A stretch of DNA of 64,000 bases from Nannocystis bainbridge (GTDB lineage Bacteria; Myxococcota_A; Polyangia; Nannocystales; Nannocystaceae), in the NCBI RefSeq assembly GCF_028368995.1, contig NZ_JAQNDL010000001.1:3746001-3810000 (forward strand), read 5' to 3'. How positions within the stretch are numbered: the stretch's first letter is position 1; every line of letters begins with the position of its first letter. The position numbers and the translations under genes are program-made. The notes beneath the pieces were generated by a model. It made no database searches, was not told where the DNA came from, and saw only the letters and a program-made list of their open reading frames with translations. Positions 18,841 through 26,931 of the stretch are shown in pieces.

Positions 18841-19038
18841 CTAGTCTTCGTCCTTCGGCTTGCGCTCGAAGTCGGCGAGGCCGACGTTCGGCACGAACGC
18901 GAGCGCCTCCGACACATACAACCCGGTGTGGAGGATCAGGTGCGTCACCGTCCGCACGAGCACGCCGCCGGGTACTTCGGCCACGTACGCGGCACCGCGG
19001 TTGCCGTCTCCTTCGTGCCTGATCTCGACCCACTTCAT
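18841..19038 (-). CDS. Small hypothetical protein (65 residues)
   Basis: The predicted 65-residue protein starts at ATG 19038 with MKWVEIRHEG and contains alternating strands (AAYVAEVPGGVLVRTVTH, ALAFVPNVG) and an acidic/basic tail (DFERKPKDED). The look is of a compact beta-rich cytosolic protein rather than random antisense coding, and no other gene overlaps it. I do not recognise the family. About 270 bases upstream (19039-19312) hold no gene and have lower G+C, which would suit a promoter region. Confidence that it is real is moderate. Confidence 0.6.
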   Translation of the reverse strand: MKWVEIRHEGDGNRGAAYVAEVPGGVLVRTVTHLILHTGLYVSEALAFVPNVGLADFERKPKDED

Positions 19039-19312
19039 GAAGACCTGGCTGGACTATAGACCGGGGTCCCGCTCGCGGCCAAGCCGCCGACAATTCCTGA
19101 GTTCTCCGGTCCAGGGCAGCCCAATACCGGTGCAGAGGTCTTCACCCCCCACCGCTTGCGCAAGCAGCGTGGGCACCGCCACGTGACGGCGAATGCGAAG
19201 ACTCGCGACCGTGCCGATACATCACGGACATTTGCGAGGACCGTCACCACGCGCGCTGATGGAATCATCGTTCGATCGCCGACCGCAGCGAATCACCGCA
19301 CGGGCGATCGCC

Positions 19313-20809
19313 TCATCGGTGCGACGGTGATTGATCGGCCAGCAGCCCCACTACCCGCTCGAGCAGCACCAATTGTTCCGGCTGCAGCTCGGGCAAGCGG
19401 GCCACCAGCGCCAGCCGCAGCTCCGCGCCTTGCGGCAGCGGCAGGCTGAGGAACCCCCACGCTTGCGAATCGTCGCCGCTCTTGACCGCCGTCGCCGTCC
19501 CGCGGCGCAGCTCGAACCCTGGCACCCCGATGCGCGTCAAGATCGGCGCCAGCGACGGTGACAGCTCGCGCCAGCGCGCCAGCGCCGGGTCCTCCATGTC
19601 CTTGAAGACATGTTCTTTTCGCCTTGTCTCTTCGGACAGGCGATCGAAGTCGGCCAGCAGCTCGATCACCGCGCGCCTGCGGTCGCGCAGCACCAGGCGG
19701 TCGCCGGTGAACGCCGGCAGGTGGCGCAGCAGCTCGTGGTAGCCGAGCAGCCCCGCGACCACCAGCAGCCCCGCGACCGCGCCCGTCAGCGTCCACCAGC
19801 CGCCGACGCCGATCACGTTGAGCAGCGCCAGCCCGGAGAACATCGCCGTCGTCAGCCACAGCACCACCACCCCGCGGCCGTGGGTGAACCCGCGGGCCAG
19901 CAGGCGGTGGTGGATGTGATCGCTGTCGGGCGCGAAGATCGGCTGCCCGCGGGCGGCCCGGCGCGCGATCGACAGCCCCATGTCGAGCAGCGGCAGCGCC
20001 AGCACCAGCAGCGGCAGCGACACATCGATGATCGCCACCCGCTCCGGCACCGGCGCGATCTGCAGCAGCAGCGCCGGCAGCAGGAACCCGAGGAAATAGC
20101 TGCCCGCGTCGCCCATGAACACGCGCGCCGGGTGGCGGTTGTGCACCAAAAACCCGAGCACCCCGCCCAGCGCCGCCGCGCTGACCCACCCGAGCGCCAG
20201 GTCCGGCTGCGGGTGCAGCAGCGTCGCCACCAGCACCACCGCCAGGCCGATCGCCGTGTTGCCGCCCGCGAGCCCGTCGAGCCCGTCGCTGAGGTTGATC
20301 GCGTTGACCGACGCCACCAGGAAGCCGAGCGTGATCACCGGCTCGATCGCCGCCAGCGGCCCGAGCAATTCGGCCAGCGCCGGCCAGCGCAGCCCGACGG
20401 CGAACACCGCCACTCCGGCTGCGAACAATTGCAGCGCCAGCTTCACCCGCGCTCGCGCGCCGACCAGATCGTCGTAGAGCCCGACCAGCCCGCACAGCAG
20501 CGCCCCGAGCAGCGCCCCGCTCAGCGGATTGCGCGACAGCCACTCGTGCACGAGCGACAGCTCGCTGGTACCGACCAGCCCGCGGAACGCCACCGCGCCG
20601 ATCGCCACCATCATCACGAACCCGCCGACCCGCGCGATCTCGCCCTGATGGACCTTGCGCAGGCTGATCTCGCGGTCCGAGCGGCCCAGCGCGCGCCAGC
20701 CCCGGATCGCCCACGGCATCGCCACGGCCACCAGCACGAACGCCACCGCGACCGCGATCCACAGCACCCACGTGGCGGCGCTCACCGGGGCCCCCCGGCG
20801 TTCCCGCAT
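19313..20809 (-). CDS. wecA: WecA/MraY-family polyprenyl-phosphate sugar-1-phosphate transferase with C-terminal extension
   Basis: The product (498 residues) attaches a sugar-1-phosphate, by family usually GlcNAc-1-P, to undecaprenyl phosphate at the inner membrane, the first step of a surface polysaccharide. About ten membrane segments cover residues ~1-340. The family motifs are present: GLYDDLVG, NAINLSDGLDGLAGG, a GDAGSYFLGF segment, and the cytosolic HIHHRLL motif. Residues ~350-498 are an extra soluble domain absent from WecA, joined by a charged linker (RLSEETRRKEHVFKDMEDPA) that is encoded by two hairpin repeats. The ATG at 20809 leaves 29 bases after wecB. The gene runs with wecB, and opposite wecC, in a polysaccharide locus. 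Confidence 0.9.
   Translation of the reverse strand: MRERRGAPVSAATWVLWIAVAVAFVLVAVAMPWAIRGWRALGRSDREISLRKVHQGEIARVGGFVMMVAIGAVAFRGLVGTSELSLVHEWLSRNPLSGALLGALLCGLVGLYDDLVGARARVKLALQLFAAGVAVFAVGLRWPALAELLGPLAAIEPVITLGFLVASVNAINLSDGLDGLAGGNTAIGLAVVLVATLLHPQPDLALGWVSAAALGGVLGFLVHNRHPARVFMGDAGSYFLGFLLPALLLQIAPVPERVAIIDVSLPLLVLALPLLDMGLSIARRAARGQPIFAPDSDHIHHRLLARGFTHGRGVVVLWLTTAMFSGLALLNVIGVGGWWTLTGAVAGLLVVAGLLGYHELLRHLPAFTGDRLVLRDRRRAVIELLADFDRLSEETRRKEHVFKDMEDPALARWRELSPSLAPILTRIGVPGFELRRGTATAVKSGDDSQAWGFLSLPLPQGAELRLALVARLPELQPEQLVLLERVVGLLADQSPSHR
19595..19639. repeat. Two hairpin-family repeats inside wecA
   Basis: CATGTC and GACATG pair at 19595-19612 around CTTGAA. A second stem (CCTTGTC with GACAGG, 19622-19639) follows 10 bases later. 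Both are translated and encode the charged linker before the C-terminal domain of the transferase. Confidence 0.7.
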
Positions 20810-20838
20810 CCACGTGCGCCGACGTTCACCCGGCGATC

Positions 20839-22032
20839 CTACCTCATGTCGGTCGCAGCTCGCTCGATCCGGACCTCGGGCCACGGCGTCACCGTCGCCG
20901 CCGGCAAGCCCAGTCGTCGGCGCAGCGCCGCCACGCAGCGCGAAGCCGCGCGACCGTCGCCGTACGGGTTCTTGCGCGGACAGACCGCCGCGTAGGCGGC
21001 CGGGTCATCGAGCCAGCGGCGCGCCGTGGTCACCAGCAGATCGGTGTCGTAGCCGACCAGCACCGCGCAGCCGGCCGTCACACCCTCGGTGCGCTCGGTG
21101 GTCGTGCGGGTCACCAGCACCGGCTTGCCGAACTCCGGCGCCTCCTCCTGGAGCCCGCCCGAGTCGGTGATCACGAACATGCAGCGCTTCAGCAGCCACA
21201 CCGTCGCCATGTACTCGAGCGGCTCGAGCAGGAACACGTTGCCGAGCCCCCCGAGCTGCCCGCGCGCCGCCGATTGCACCGCCGGGTTGAGGTGCACCGG
21301 GTACACGAAATCCACCCCTGGATAGGCGCGGGCCAGCGTGGCGAGGCCGGTGCACACCGCTGCCAGGCCGCCGGCGAAGCTCTCGCGGCGGTGGCCGGTG
21401 ACCAGTACGAACGGCCGGCCCTTGGTGAAGCGCATCAGCTCCGGCGCCGGCGCGCCCTCGAGCGGCAGGCGGCTGGAGGCCCAGCGCAGCGCGTCGACCA
21501 CCGTGTTGCCGGTGACCTCGATCGCCTCCGGGGCCACGCCCTCGCTCAACAGCGCCTCGCGGGCCAAGGGCGTGGGCGCGAGGTGGAGGCTGGCGAGGCG
21601 GGCGATCAGCTGGCGGTTGGCCTCCTCGGGGAACGGCGCCGTCAGGTCCTGGGTGCGCAGGCCGGCCTCGACGTGGGCGACGGGGATCTTGCGATGAAAC
21701 GCCGCGAGGGCGCCGGCGAGCGCGGTGGTGGTGTCGCCCTGGACGACCACCCAGTCGAACCGCAGCGCGTCGAGCACCGGATCGATCCCGTCGAGCAGGC
21801 GCGCCATCAGGCTCGAAAGCGACTGCGCCGGCGTCATCGCGCTCAGCTCGACCTCGCACTGCAGCCCGAACGTCTGCAAGATCGGCGGCACCAGCTCGCG
21901 GTGCTGCCCGGTGCAGCACAGCGACACCTGCCAGTCGGTGTGCTGCCGCAGCGCGCGCTCCACCGGTGCCAACTTGATCACCTCGGGTCGAGTCCCGAGA
22001 ACGATGAGGATCCGGGGCCCAGTGGACGGCAT
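20839..22032 (-). CDS. wecB: UDP-N-acetylglucosamine 2-epimerase (non-hydrolysing)
   Basis: The 397-residue protein interconverts UDP-GlcNAc and UDP-ManNAc. Diagnostic stretches include LIVLGTRPEVIKLAPV at the start, VQGDTTTALAGALAAF, VAHVEAGLRTQDLTAPFPEEANR, TGNTVVDAL, LVTGHRRES and ITDSGGLQEEAPEFGKPVLVTR, which together hold the nucleotide-binding and acid/base residues of the family. The ATG at 22032 is chosen because homology starts six residues later. The divergent wecC starts only 18 bases away, so the promoters of the two directions must overlap each other or the coding starts. It provides the substrate for WecC. Confidence 0.96.
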   Translation of the reverse strand: MPSTGPRILIVLGTRPEVIKLAPVERALRQHTDWQVSLCCTGQHRELVPPILQTFGLQCEVELSAMTPAQSLSSLMARLLDGIDPVLDALRFDWVVVQGDTTTALAGALAAFHRKIPVAHVEAGLRTQDLTAPFPEEANRQLIARLASLHLAPTPLAREALLSEGVAPEAIEVTGNTVVDALRWASSRLPLEGAPAPELMRFTKGRPFVLVTGHRRESFAGGLAAVCTGLATLARAYPGVDFVYPVHLNPAVQSAARGQLGGLGNVFLLEPLEYMATVWLLKRCMFVITDSGGLQEEAPEFGKPVLVTRTTTERTEGVTAGCAVLVGYDTDLLVTTARRWLDDPAAYAAVCPRKNPYGDGRAASRCVAALRRRLGLPAATVTPWPEVRIERAATDMR

Positions 22033-22050
22033 CGGCGCGACCCAGATAGC

Positions 22051-23337
22051 ATGTCCGAAAAGCCGGTGACCATTTCCCTGAACGATCCCCAACCCGACGG
22101 TGCGGCCGCGCTCGATCTCGACGTCTGCGTCGTCGGCCTCGGCTACGTCGGCCTACCTACCGCCGCCGTCCTCGCCACGCGCGGTCGTCGCGTCGCCGGC
22201 TTCGACCTCCGCCGCGACATCCTCGACACCATCAACGCCGGGCGGATCCACATCGTCGAGCCCGAGCTCGACGCCCTCGTGCGCGCCGCCGTGCTCGCCG
22301 GCACCCTGCGCGCCGTCCCCGAGCCCGTCCCCGCGCGCACCTTTTTGATCTGTGTACCCACACCGATCACCTCCGACCACCGCCCCGACCTCGCCGCCGT
22401 CGAAGCCGCCAGCCGCGCCCTCGTGCCCGTGCTGCGGCCCGGCAACCTCGTCGTCCTCGAATCCACCGTCCCGCCCGGGACCCTGCGCGACCTCGTGGCC
22501 CCGATCCTGCGCGAGAGCGGCCTCGTCATCGGCAAGGACCTGTTCGTCGCCCACGCCCCCGAGCGCGTGCTGCCCGGCGCCGTGCTGCGCGAGGTCGTCG
22601 AGAACGAGCGCATCGTCGGCGGGCTCACCGACGCCTGCACCGACCGCTGCGCCGTCTTCTACGAGGGCTTCGTGCGCGCCGAGGTCCACCGCACCAGCGC
22701 CGAGGTGGCCGAGTTCACCAAGCTGGCGGAGAACGCCTACCGCGACGTCAACGTGGCCTACGCCAACGAGCTGGCCAACGTCAGCACCCACCTCGGCCTC
22801 GACGTGTGGGAGGTGATCCGGCTGGCGAACCGCCACCCACGCGTCCAGATCTTGCGCCCCGGGCCGGGCGTCGGCGGCCACTGCATCGCCGTCGATCCGT
22901 GGTTCATCGCCGCCAGCGCGCCCGAGCACACCCCGCTGATCCAGGCCGCGCGGACCGTCAACGACGGCCGCCCCGAGCGCGTCCTGGGCCAGATCCGCCG
23001 CCTCGCCGGCAAGCTGCGCGCGCCGACCATCGCCCTGCTCGGCCTGGCCTACAAGCCAGACATCGACGACCTGCGCGAGAGCCCGGCGCTGCACATCGCC
23101 GAGGCCGTGCACCGCGAGTCCCTCGGCGACGTCCTGCTGGTCGAGCCGCACCTCAGCGCCTCGCCGATCGCCGGCTGCCCGCTGGTCGGGCTCGACGACG
23201 CGCTCGCGCGGGCCGACATCCTGGTCCTCCTGGTCGCCCACCGCGACTTCCGCCGCCTGCGCTCCGCCGACCTGCTCCGCGTCATGGTGGTCGACACCGT
23301 CGGCCTCCTGGCCGGGGCCGACAACAGGCGCGTATGA
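22051..23337 (+). CDS. wecC: UDP-N-acetyl-D-mannosamine dehydrogenase
   Basis: The 428-residue protein is an NAD+-dependent nucleotide-sugar dehydrogenase that oxidises UDP-ManNAc to UDP-ManNAcA in two steps. The Rossmann motif is VCVVGLGYVGLPTAAVLA; the catalytic Cys lies in PGPGVGGHCIAVDPWF; the dimer helix (EFTKLAENAYRDVNVAYANELAN) and the C-terminal ALLGLAYKPDIDDLRESPA segment follow. WecC rather than a UDP-Glc dehydrogenase is favoured by the neighbouring wecB. The ATG at 22051 adds about 22 non-conserved residues before the Rossmann fold. Its TGA overlaps the next gene's ATG (ATGA), indicating translational coupling. Confidence 0.93.
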   Translation: MSEKPVTISLNDPQPDGAAALDLDVCVVGLGYVGLPTAAVLATRGRRVAGFDLRRDILDTINAGRIHIVEPELDALVRAAVLAGTLRAVPEPVPARTFLICVPTPITSDHRPDLAAVEAASRALVPVLRPGNLVVLESTVPPGTLRDLVAPILRESGLVIGKDLFVAHAPERVLPGAVLREVVENERIVGGLTDACTDRCAVFYEGFVRAEVHRTSAEVAEFTKLAENAYRDVNVAYANELANVSTHLGLDVWEVIRLANRHPRVQILRPGPGVGGHCIAVDPWFIAASAPEHTPLIQAARTVNDGRPERVLGQIRRLAGKLRAPTIALLGLAYKPDIDDLRESPALHIAEAVHRESLGDVLLVEPHLSASPIAGCPLVGLDDALARADILVLLVAHRDFRRLRSADLLRVMVVDTVGLLAGADNRRV

Positions 23338-24947
23338 CCAGCTCGCGGCTCTTCCGTCACGGTCCCGGGACGCTCTTCCGCACGGCCTCGCACCTGCCTC
23401 CGCGGCAGATCGCCTACCAGCTGCGGCGGCGCCTCGGCGGCCCCGCGCGCCGGCCCAAGGCCACCAGCCTCGAGGGCGTCACCGGCCTGCTCGCGCGCCT
23501 GCCCGCGCCCACCCCCGAGGGCGAGCCGAGCCCCGATGGCGTCTGTCTCTTGGGACAGCCGCCGCACGACCCGCTGCGCGCCGGCTGGGACCCGCCGGTC
23601 GGCCCGCTCTACCTCTACACCTTGCATTACCACGGCTGGCTGCAGCGGCTCCCGCCCGCGCTGGCCCTGGCGACGATCGATCACTGGATCGTCCACCACC
23701 CCGAGGGCGTCGGCTGGGAGCCGTACCCGACCGCCGTGCGGGCGCTGCACTGGCTCGGCTGGCTCTCGGGACATATCGACGATCTCGACGGCATGACCCG
23801 CCGGCGGCTGCTCGCCTCGCTCGCCGGGCAATTGCGGCACCTCGAGCGCCACCTCGAGCTCCACCTCGACGGCAATCACCTGTGGACCGACCTCGCCGCG
23901 CTGGCCGCCGGCGCGCTGGCCCTCGACGGCCCGCGCGCCCACCTGCTCGCGCCCGCGGTCGCCCGCTTCGCCGCCGTCACCGGCGAGCAGCTCGCGCTCG
24001 ACGGCTTCCACCGCGAGCGCACGCCCTCCTACCATTGCCTGCTCGCCGAGCAATTGGCCGGCGTCGTCGCGCTTGGGCCCGAGCGCGTCGACCCACGCGC
24101 CGGCCGGGCGCTGCGCGACAACCTCGCGCGCATGCTCGCCGTACTGCCGGCCTTCGCCCACCCCGACGGCGACGTCGCCCTGTTCGGCGACAGCCAGCGC
24201 GGCCTCGTCACCCCCGCGGCGCTGGCGACTCGCTGCGGCATCAGCCTGTCCCAGGGGACAGATCACAACGCCCCCGCCTCCGGCCTGTTCCGCCGCGCCT
24301 GGGGCCCGTGGACCTTGCTGTGGAACGCCGGCGGCCTCGGCATGCCGCAGCAGGTCGGCCACATCCACGCCGACTGGCTCGGCTACGAGCTCTCGCTCGG
24401 CGGCGAGCGGATCGTCGTCGACGCCGGCGTCGGCACCTACGAGGTCGGCCCCGAGCGGGCCTACGCCCGCAGCACCCGCGCCCACAACACCGTCACCGTC
24501 GGCCCCGGCGACGCCGACCAACATGAACTTTGGGCCAGCCACCGGATCGGCGGCCGCGGCGAGCTCGTCGACCTGTCCTTCGGGACATCCGAGGTCTCGG
24601 CCGGCGTACGCGGCTTCCGCTCGCGGGCGGTGCACCACCGGCGGCTGGCGTGGGACGGCCGCTCCCTGCGCTGTAGCGACCGCGTCCTGCCCGATCACGG
24701 CGAACCTGTCCCTGCGACCATGCGGATCCACCTCCCGCAGACCTGTGTCGTCGCGGTCGACGGCCCGGTCGTCCATGGGCGCACCCCCGGCGGCCGCGGC
24801 TTCGCCGTGCGCGGCCCCGCCGACCAGCGCTGGCAGGCCACCGCCGCGGCGGGCTGGACTGCCATGTCGCGCCCGGCCCCGCGCCACTGCCTGGCCCTGC
24901 CGGTGGGTCCCGGCGGCCTCGAGATCGCCTTCGAGCTCGAGACCTGA
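23334..24947 (+). CDS. Heparinase II/III-family protein (polysaccharide lyase-like)
   Basis: The 537-residue protein has an N-terminal alpha/alpha-toroid rich in Trp/His/Tyr (LYTLHYHGWLQRL, WEPYPTAVRALHWLGWL, LELHLDGNHLWTDLAALAAG) and a C-terminal beta-sandwich starting near QVGHIHADWLGYELSLGGERIVVDAGVGTYEVG, the heparinase II/III-like domain with the conserved His-Ala-Asp and the ARSTRAHNTVTV strand. Such proteins cleave or process uronic-acid polysaccharides and are common inside exopolysaccharide loci. With WecB/WecC supplying ManNAcA, a role in trimming a uronate-containing polymer is likely but inferred. No signal peptide is obvious. Its start overlaps wecC by 4 bases. Three hairpin repeats lie inside the gene. 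Confidence 0.87.
   Translation: MTSSRLFRHGPGTLFRTASHLPPRQIAYQLRRRLGGPARRPKATSLEGVTGLLARLPAPTPEGEPSPDGVCLLGQPPHDPLRAGWDPPVGPLYLYTLHYHGWLQRLPPALALATIDHWIVHHPEGVGWEPYPTAVRALHWLGWLSGHIDDLDGMTRRRLLASLAGQLRHLERHLELHLDGNHLWTDLAALAAGALALDGPRAHLLAPAVARFAAVTGEQLALDGFHRERTPSYHCLLAEQLAGVVALGPERVDPRAGRALRDNLARMLAVLPAFAHPDGDVALFGDSQRGLVTPAALATRCGISLSQGTDHNAPASGLFRRAWGPWTLLWNAGGLGMPQQVGHIHADWLGYELSLGGERIVVDAGVGTYEVGPERAYARSTRAHNTVTVGPGDADQHELWASHRIGGRGELVDLSFGTSEVSAGVRGFRSRAVHHRRLAWDGRSLRCSDRVLPDHGEPVPATMRIHLPQTCVVAVDGPVVHGRTPGGRGFAVRGPADQRWQATAAAGWTAMSRPAPRHCLALPVGPGGLEIAFELET
23543..23558. repeat. Hairpin-family repeat inside the heparinase-like gene
   Basis: Arms CTGTCT and GGACAG with loop CTTG; one T-G wobble pair. 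It is translated as part of VCLLGQP. Confidence 0.65.
24246..24261. repeat. Hairpin-family repeat inside the heparinase-like gene
   Basis: Perfect stem CTGTCC/GGACAG with loop CAGG, translated as SLSQGTD. Confidence 0.7.
24574..24587. repeat. Hairpin-family repeat inside the heparinase-like gene
   Basis: Perfect stem TGTCC/GGACA with loop TTCG, translated as LSFGT. Confidence 0.7.
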
Positions 24948-24985
24948 GCCCGGCGGTCCGGGTGCTGTGCTAGATCGGTGCGCGC

Positions 24986-25579
24986 ATGACCGCGACAACT
25001 CGCACGCCCGACGCTGAAGTCCACCCCATGTTCCTCGACCGCTGGTCGCCGCGCGCCTTCCGGCCCGGGTCGCTGACCGACGCGCAGCTCGCCAGCCTGT
25101 TCGAGGCCATGCGCTGGGCCCCGTCGAGCTACAACGAGCAGCCGTGGATGGTCGTGTACGGCCACGGCACCGGCACCGACGATCACAAGCGCGTGCTCGG
25201 CTGCCTGGTCCCGTTCAACCAGTCCTGGGCCCAGAGCGCGCCGCTGGTGATGATCCTGTTCGGCCGCCGCCGCTTCGCCTCGTCCGGCAAGGCCAACCGC
25301 CACGCCGGCTTCGACTGCGGCAGCGCGTGGATGTCCCTGGCCCTCCAGGCCCGCGTGCTCGGCCTCCACGCCCACGCCATGGCCGGCTTCGACGAGGCCA
25401 AGACCTACACCGAGCTCGGCGTCCCCGAGCCCGACTTCGAGGCGATGGCCGCGATCGCCGTCGGCGTCCAGGGCGACGTCGCCGACCTGCCCGAGGGCCT
25501 GCGCGCCCGTGAGGCCGCCAGCAGCCGCGTGCCCGCGGCCAGCTTCCTCCACCGCGGCCGCTTCAGCGCCGCCGGCTGA
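24986..25579 (+). CDS. Nitroreductase-family protein
   Basis: The 197-residue product resembles the small FMN-dependent nitroreductases: RWSPRAFRPGSLTDAQLASLFEAMRWAPSSYNEQPW at the N-terminus binds FMN through the Arg/Ser and Asn residues, and the C-terminal half (VPEPDFEAMAAIAVGVQGDVADLP) is the usual family end before a short tail. These enzymes use NAD(P)H to reduce nitro compounds or quinones in the cytosol, normally as homodimers. The gene follows the heparinase-like gene by 38 bases on the same strand; a role in polysaccharide synthesis is not implied. The hairpin cluster begins about 25 bases after its stop. Confidence 0.9.
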   Translation: MTATTRTPDAEVHPMFLDRWSPRAFRPGSLTDAQLASLFEAMRWAPSSYNEQPWMVVYGHGTGTDDHKRVLGCLVPFNQSWAQSAPLVMILFGRRRFASSGKANRHAGFDCGSAWMSLALQARVLGLHAHAMAGFDEAKTYTELGVPEPDFEAMAAIAVGVQGDVADLPEGLRAREAASSRVPAASFLHRGRFSAAG

Positions 25580-25602
25580 CCTCCGCAGCCGCCCCGAACG
25601 AC

Positions 25603-25895
25603 GCACGAGGTGTTCCGCAAAGACATCTCGTGCTGTCTCTTCGGACAGCTTCGCGCGCCGCGCCTGCCGCGATAATGAGATGTCCGCAGCGACATCTTCC
25701 GCCGCGGCCGGCGGACCTCCGGCGCGTCTTCCGGCCCACGCACGGGATGTCCTTGAGGACATCTCCGGCCCGCGCACGAAATGTCCTCACGGACCTTCCG
25801 GCCCACGCACGAGATGTCCTTGAGGACATCTCGTGCTGTCTTTCAGGACAGCATCGCGCCGCGCCCGCCTCACGCTAGATGTCGCAGGGACATCT
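25603..25895. repeat. Dense cluster of hairpin-family repeats
   Basis: At least seven hairpins lie within 300 bases: 25603-25633 (imperfect, GCACGAG outer stem), 25632-25649 (GCTGTCT/GGACAGC), 25678-25697 (AGATGTC/GACATCT), 25746-25763 (GATGTCC/GGACATC, loop TTGA), 25807-25836 (perfect 13-base stem, left arm GCACGAGATGTCC, loop TTGA), 25835-25852 (GCTGTCT/GGACAGC, sharing GC with the previous one) and 25877-25895 (AGATGTC/GACATCT). A pair of a GCACGAG-type and a GCTGTC-type hairpin occurs twice (25603-25649, 25807-25852) and half of a third at 25890, so a composite unit seems to be repeated. No gene is seen in 25580-26137. Confidence 0.88.
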
Positions 25896-26137
25896 CGTGC
25901 TGTCTTTCGGGGAGCCCGAGCCGGGCCACCCCATGCACGAGCTAAACTCGGGAATACCCGCCCCGCTCGACCTGTCCCTCGCGCCAGGTCCGCGCCCACA
26001 CCGGGCGCGCAGACTTCGGCCGCGCCATCCCCGCCGCCCTCCTCGCCGCGCCTGCCCGTGCGCTCCGCCTCACCGCCGCCTGCACGGCGCGTGTGCCGAC
26101 CTTGACCCTCGCCGACGCGTGCGCATGGTGGCTCATC

Positions 26138-26869
26138 ATGCAATGGTCATGGTCGCTTGGCCGACTGTTCGGCATCGAGACGCGGGTCCACGCCTCCTTC
26201 GTCCTCGTGCTCTTGTGGGCGGTTCTGAGCAGCTACGGCGGCGGTCCGGCCGCCGTGATCTACGGCCTCGCCTTCCTCGTCGCGGTGTTCGCCTCGGTCG
26301 TGGCCCACGAGTTCGGCCACGCCCTGACGGCGCGCAGCTACGGCATCGCTACCCGGCAGATCTTGCTCCTCCCGATCGGCGGCGTGGCCCAGATCGAGGG
26401 CGCGCACATGCCCCCGCGCGAGGAGTTCATGGTCGCCCTCGCCGGCCCGGTCGTCAGCTTCCTGCTCTCGGGCCTGTTCTTCGCCCTTTCCGCGCTGACC
26501 GGTGACCTCTCGCCGCACTCGTTCCTCGGCGCGCTCGCGTGGGCCAACCTCGGTCTCGGCGCTTTCAACCTGCTGCCGGCCTTCCCGATGGACGGCGGTC
26601 GCGTCTTCCGCGCTCTGCTGTCGGCGCGCATGGGCCCGCTGCGCGCCACCGAGATCGCCGCCGCTGTCGGCAAGTTCGCCGCCTTCGGCCTCGGCGCCTA
26701 CGCGATCGCCAGCGGTCGCACGATGATGACCGTCGTCGCCGTGTTCCTCTGGTTCGCCGCCAACGGTGAGGCCGGCCTCGCCGCGCGCCGCTACAGCCGC
26801 GGCACCGACGACCCCGCGCAGTGGCGCCGCACCAGCGGCTTCCCGCCTCGCGGCGGCCGCGGCTGGTGA
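26138..26869 (+). CDS. Site-2-protease-family (M50) membrane metalloprotease
   Basis: The 243-residue integral membrane protein has the zinc-binding motif HEFGH at residues 57-61 inside the second membrane segment and the third ligand motif NLLPAFPMDGGR further on, both diagnostic of M50 proteases that cut within membranes. The order (short amphipathic start GRLFGIETRVHASFVLVLLW, HExxH helix, two more helices, NxxPxxxxDGG helix) matches the compact SpoIVFB-like group 3 without PDZ or CBS domains. The start ATG at 26138 (MQWSWSLGRLFG) is typical of the group; the frame is open to 26093. It ends in a soluble basic tail. The substrate is unknown, and no anti-sigma gene is adjacent. Confidence 0.92.
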   Translation: MQWSWSLGRLFGIETRVHASFVLVLLWAVLSSYGGGPAAVIYGLAFLVAVFASVVAHEFGHALTARSYGIATRQILLLPIGGVAQIEGAHMPPREEFMVALAGPVVSFLLSGLFFALSALTGDLSPHSFLGALAWANLGLGAFNLLPAFPMDGGRVFRALLSARMGPLRATEIAAAVGKFAAFGLGAYAIASGRTMMTVVAVFLWFAANGEAGLAARRYSRGTDDPAQWRRTSGFPPRGGRGW

Positions 26870-26931
26870 GGCTTGTGAACGTCGTCTCCGGCCCCCACGG
26901 CGCACGTGGGGCCGGCTGATACGCTGCCTCG

